A stretch of DNA of 52,887 bases from Gp6-AA45 sp035652075. GTDB taxonomy: Bacteria > Acidobacteriota > Vicinamibacteria > Vicinamibacterales > CAVVIG01. The DNA lies in contig DASREL010000056.1 in NCBI GenBank assembly GCA_035652075.1, forward strand, positions 1-52,887. The letters are read 5' to 3'. The position numbers were made by a program, and so were the translations under genes. Positions 50,770-52,887 of this stretch are shown here, one piece after another; the first letter of the stretch is position 1, and each line of letters starts with the position of its first letter. Under the pieces are notes generated by a model. The model had not been told where the DNA came from, made no database searches, and saw nothing but the letters and a program-made list of their open reading frames with translations.

Positions 50770-52887
50770 ATGAAACGCGCTCTTATTCTGGGAACTGTGC
50801 TGGCGGTAGCTGCGCTCGCGCCGGTGGGCTCGGCGCAGAACCGCATGTCGTATTCGGTCGTGTCCGCCGACAGCGGGCACGTCGCGCTCGGACTGGCGAT
50901 CAGAAAACTCAACGTCGCCGGAACCTTCATGCAGGCGCCGGCGCATCCCGACGACGAAACGAATGCGCTGCTGGCGTGGACGGCGCATGGCCTCGGCCTG
51001 CGGACGATCGACGTGCAGAACAACCGCGGCGAAGGCGGACAGAACGAAATCGGCCCCGAGCTCTTCCGCGATATCGGCGTGCTGCGCACCTCCGAGCTGT
51101 TGTCGGCGCATCGCATTGACGGCGCCGAGCAGTACTTCACGCGCGCCATCGACTACGGTTACTCGTTCGATCCCGAAGAAGTGATCAACAAGTGGGGCCG
51201 CGACGACATCATCAGCGACTACGTGCGCTTCATCCGCACGTTCCGCCCCGACGTCCTCGTGACGATGAACATCCAGGGTCGCGGCGGCGACCGCGCGCAC
51301 GAAGCGACGACGGTCCTCGTGCGCGAAGCGTACAAAGCTGCCGGCGATCCCAATCGCTACCCGGAACAAATCGCGCAGGGGTTGCGGGCGTGGCAGCCGA
51401 AGAAGCTCTACTTCAATGCTGGATTTGGCGTCATCGGCGCGGGAGGGCGCGGTGGTCGCGGAGCGCCGCAGCCACAAACGCCCGCGCCCGGCGTGAAAGT
51501 GACGCGCGTGAACACCGCGCAGTACGACGAGCTGCTCGGACGCACGTACGCTGACATCGGCACCGATGCGCGCAGCAATCACAAGTGCCAGGGCGCGAAC
51601 GGCATGCCGGCGCTGCCCGGCTTCGGCGGCGGACGCGGTTTCGGCAACGGTCCGCTGCAGTACTCGCTCGTCGATTCGACGATCGCCGGTCAGATGCAGA
51701 AAGACGAGTCCAGCATCTTCGACAACGTCGACATCAGCCTGTCCGGCATCCTGCAGTACGCCGGCGCGAATCCGCCCGAGGCGCTGAAGACCGGCGTCGC
51801 CGCGATCGTCGAGCAGGCGCAGAAGGCGAAAGCGGCGTTCGATGCCGGCAACGACGAAGCGACGGCCGCGCCGATCGAAGCCGGCCTGACGGCACTGCGC
51901 GCGCTGCGGTCGCAACTCGGATCGATGCAGTTGTCGGCCGCGGCCCGCTACGAGATCGACTTCCGCTTGAAGAACAAGGAACGCGATTACGAAGACGCGG
52001 TGATTGCGGCGCACGGTCTCTCGTTCGATGCCGTCGCCGACGATGGCCTGGTGATCGCCGGTCAGCCGGTGAAACTTTCGATCCTGTCGGTCAATCGCGG
52101 CGCAAGCGACGTCAACGTCGACGCCGTCAACATCAACGGCTTCGATGCGCCGACGACGTGCCAGCCGAACGCCGTGAAGAAGGACGCGGTCTACACGTGC
52201 AGCGCTGATGCGCGCATTCCTAAGACCGCAAAGCCGACGTCGCCGTACTACATGGACGACTACTGGTCGCACCCATCGAACCAGGCGATCAACAAGTTCG
52301 ATCCGTCGGTGCCGTTCGGCGTGCCGTTCGCGCCGACGCCGTTCCGCGTCGTCTATCACGTCAAGGCCGGCAGCGTCGACATCACGAAAGACGTGCCGGT
52401 GCAGTTCCGCTACGTCAAGGACATTTACTACGGCGACAAGCGCATGGAGCTGAACGTCGTCCCATCGTTCTCGGTGAAGGCGACGCCGTCGCTGCTCGTG
52501 ATTCCGGCCCCGGCCGCGGGGGCGCAGGCGATTGAGCGCGAGCTGCACGTCGCCGTGACGAACGGCACGAAGGGCGCGGCCACCGTCACTGTCGCGCTCG
52601 AGCTGCCGACCGGGTGGCGCGCCACGCCGGCTTCGTCACCGATCGCGTTCACTCACGAAGACGAGTCGCTGACCGCGCGGTTCGTCGTGACCGCACCGGC
52701 GAACCTCCGCGTCGGCGAGTACGGCTTCCGGGCCGTCGTCACGTCCACCGAAACCGGTGCCGAACGCTTTGCGACCGGGTATCAGGAGATCGAATATCCG
52801 CACATCCAGCGGCGCCAGGTGATCAAGCCGGCGGAAACGACCGTCAAGGTCGTCGACGTGAAGACGACGCCGAACATCAGCGTTGGG
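50770..52887 (+). CDS. Secreted PIG-L family deacetylase (3' end cut by window)
   Basis: At least 706 residues, still open at the window end. The signal peptide is MKRALILGTVLAVAALAPVGSAQ. The PIG-L/LmbE zinc motif is AHPDDETNALL at about residue 58, with NRGEGGQNEIGPELF next and RGGDRAHEATTVL, the second His site, near residue 175. A long middle region and a C-terminal NPCBM-associated (NEW3) beta domain (PTGWRATPAS; RVGEYGFRAVVTS) follow. The family removes N-acetyl groups from GlcNAc-like sugars; a secreted, long form with NEW3 is common in Acidobacteriota and is likely active on glycans. The frame is uninterrupted for the full 2118 bases. Confidence 0.93.
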   Translation, partial: MKRALILGTVLAVAALAPVGSAQNRMSYSVVSADSGHVALGLAIRKLNVAGTFMQAPAHPDDETNALLAWTAHGLGLRTIDVQNNRGEGGQNEIGPELFRDIGVLRTSELLSAHRIDGAEQYFTRAIDYGYSFDPEEVINKWGRDDIISDYVRFIRTFRPDVLVTMNIQGRGGDRAHEATTVLVREAYKAAGDPNRYPEQIAQGLRAWQPKKLYFNAGFGVIGAGGRGGRGAPQPQTPAPGVKVTRVNTAQYDELLGRTYADIGTDARSNHKCQGANGMPALPGFGGGRGFGNGPLQYSLVDSTIAGQMQKDESSIFDNVDISLSGILQYAGANPPEALKTGVAAIVEQAQKAKAAFDAGNDEATAAPIEAGLTALRALRSQLGSMQLSAAARYEIDFRLKNKERDYEDAVIAAHGLSFDAVADDGLVIAGQPVKLSILSVNRGASDVNVDAVNINGFDAPTTCQPNAVKKDAVYTCSADARIPKTAKPTSPYYMDDYWSHPSNQAINKFDPSVPFGVPFAPTPFRVVYHVKAGSVDITKDVPVQFRYVKDIYYGDKRMELNVVPSFSVKATPSLLVIPAPAAGAQAIERELHVAVTNGTKGAATVTVALELPTGWRATPASSPIAFTHEDESLTARFVVTAPANLRVGEYGFRAVVTSTETGAERFATGYQEIEYPHIQRRQVIKPAETTVKVVDVKTTPNISVG

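Overview
The window reads as a chromosomal segment of a high-G+C member of the Acidobacteriota, most likely class Vicinamibacteria. The inference rests on gene families rather than any rRNA, which is absent. It carries an ADOP-type MacB/FtsX orphan permease, a PadR regulator coupled to a small membrane protein, a Ser/Thr kinase fused to TPRs, OmpR/CadC-type winged-helix regulators with TolB-like or TPR C-termini, a TonB-dependent receptor with an N-terminal carboxypeptidase-regulatory-like domain, and many secreted peptidase, PIG-L and TPR proteins. Coding density is very high. Many genes overlap by 1 to 4 bases, and no gene-free stretch exceeds about 215 bases (the longest is 15106-15320). 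I found no tRNA, rRNA, CRISPR array, transposase, integrase or phage gene.

Layout. 1-4880 (+): a nucleoside-salvage run (end of a CNT transporter, purine nucleoside phosphorylase, cytidine deaminase fused to an ABM-like domain), then mtnA, tsaD, a 12-unit nonamer repeat, a YjbQ-family gene and a Nudix hydrolase. 4836-6905: an amino-acid permease (-) diverging from an HD-domain protein. 6931-11516 (+): two ATPase/permease pairs of an ABC-2 exporter and an anchored protein of unknown function. 11535-15105: a GGCT-like protein, a secreted M28 peptidase, PadR plus membrane partner, and, leftward, a PilZ protein and a degenerate receiver. 15321-23220 (+): aldehyde dehydrogenase, membrane histidine kinase, and a tight operon of thiolase, isocitrate/isopropylmalate-type dehydrogenase, thiolase and 3-hydroxyacyl-CoA dehydrogenase. 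23230-27616 (-): ADOP permease, zinc-ribbon protein, Crp/Fnr regulator and secreted TPR protein. 27567-29756 (+): folE and an RCC1-repeat secreted protein. 29753-32638 (-): TonB receptor. 32767-37622 (+): S9 peptidase, a three-gene cluster (secreted unknown, secreted RidA-like, membrane winged-helix regulator) and an ankyrin protein. 37597-46394 (-): a small unknown protein, Ser/Thr kinase, an unusual membrane protein paired with a two-domain multicopper oxidase, a 702-residue radical SAM protein resembling tetraether/membrane-spanning-lipid synthases, a secreted cupin and a VOC-SnoaL fusion. 46511-48226 (+): winged-helix/TPR regulator. 48230-50669 (-): a LytTR/LytS two-component pair behind a secreted TPR protein ending in a haem c motif. 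50770-end (+): a secreted PIG-L deacetylase, cut by the window edge.

The most unusual signals are not genes. Four short tandem repeats begin at, or one base after, a stop codon in the direction of transcription. Two of them (after the PilZ gene and after the TPR/haem gene) use the same heptamer, AGTCGAC. A related nonamer family (consensus near TCNGRCACC) forms a 12-unit array at the tsaD stop and also occurs in frame inside two other coding sequences. A second signal is a pair of near-identical 20-bp Crp-type palindromes flanking the Crp/Fnr gene. A third is a group of gene starts that have a -10-like TANNNT hexamer only 7 to 9 bases upstream, mostly without a Shine-Dalgarno sequence, which suggests leaderless transcripts.
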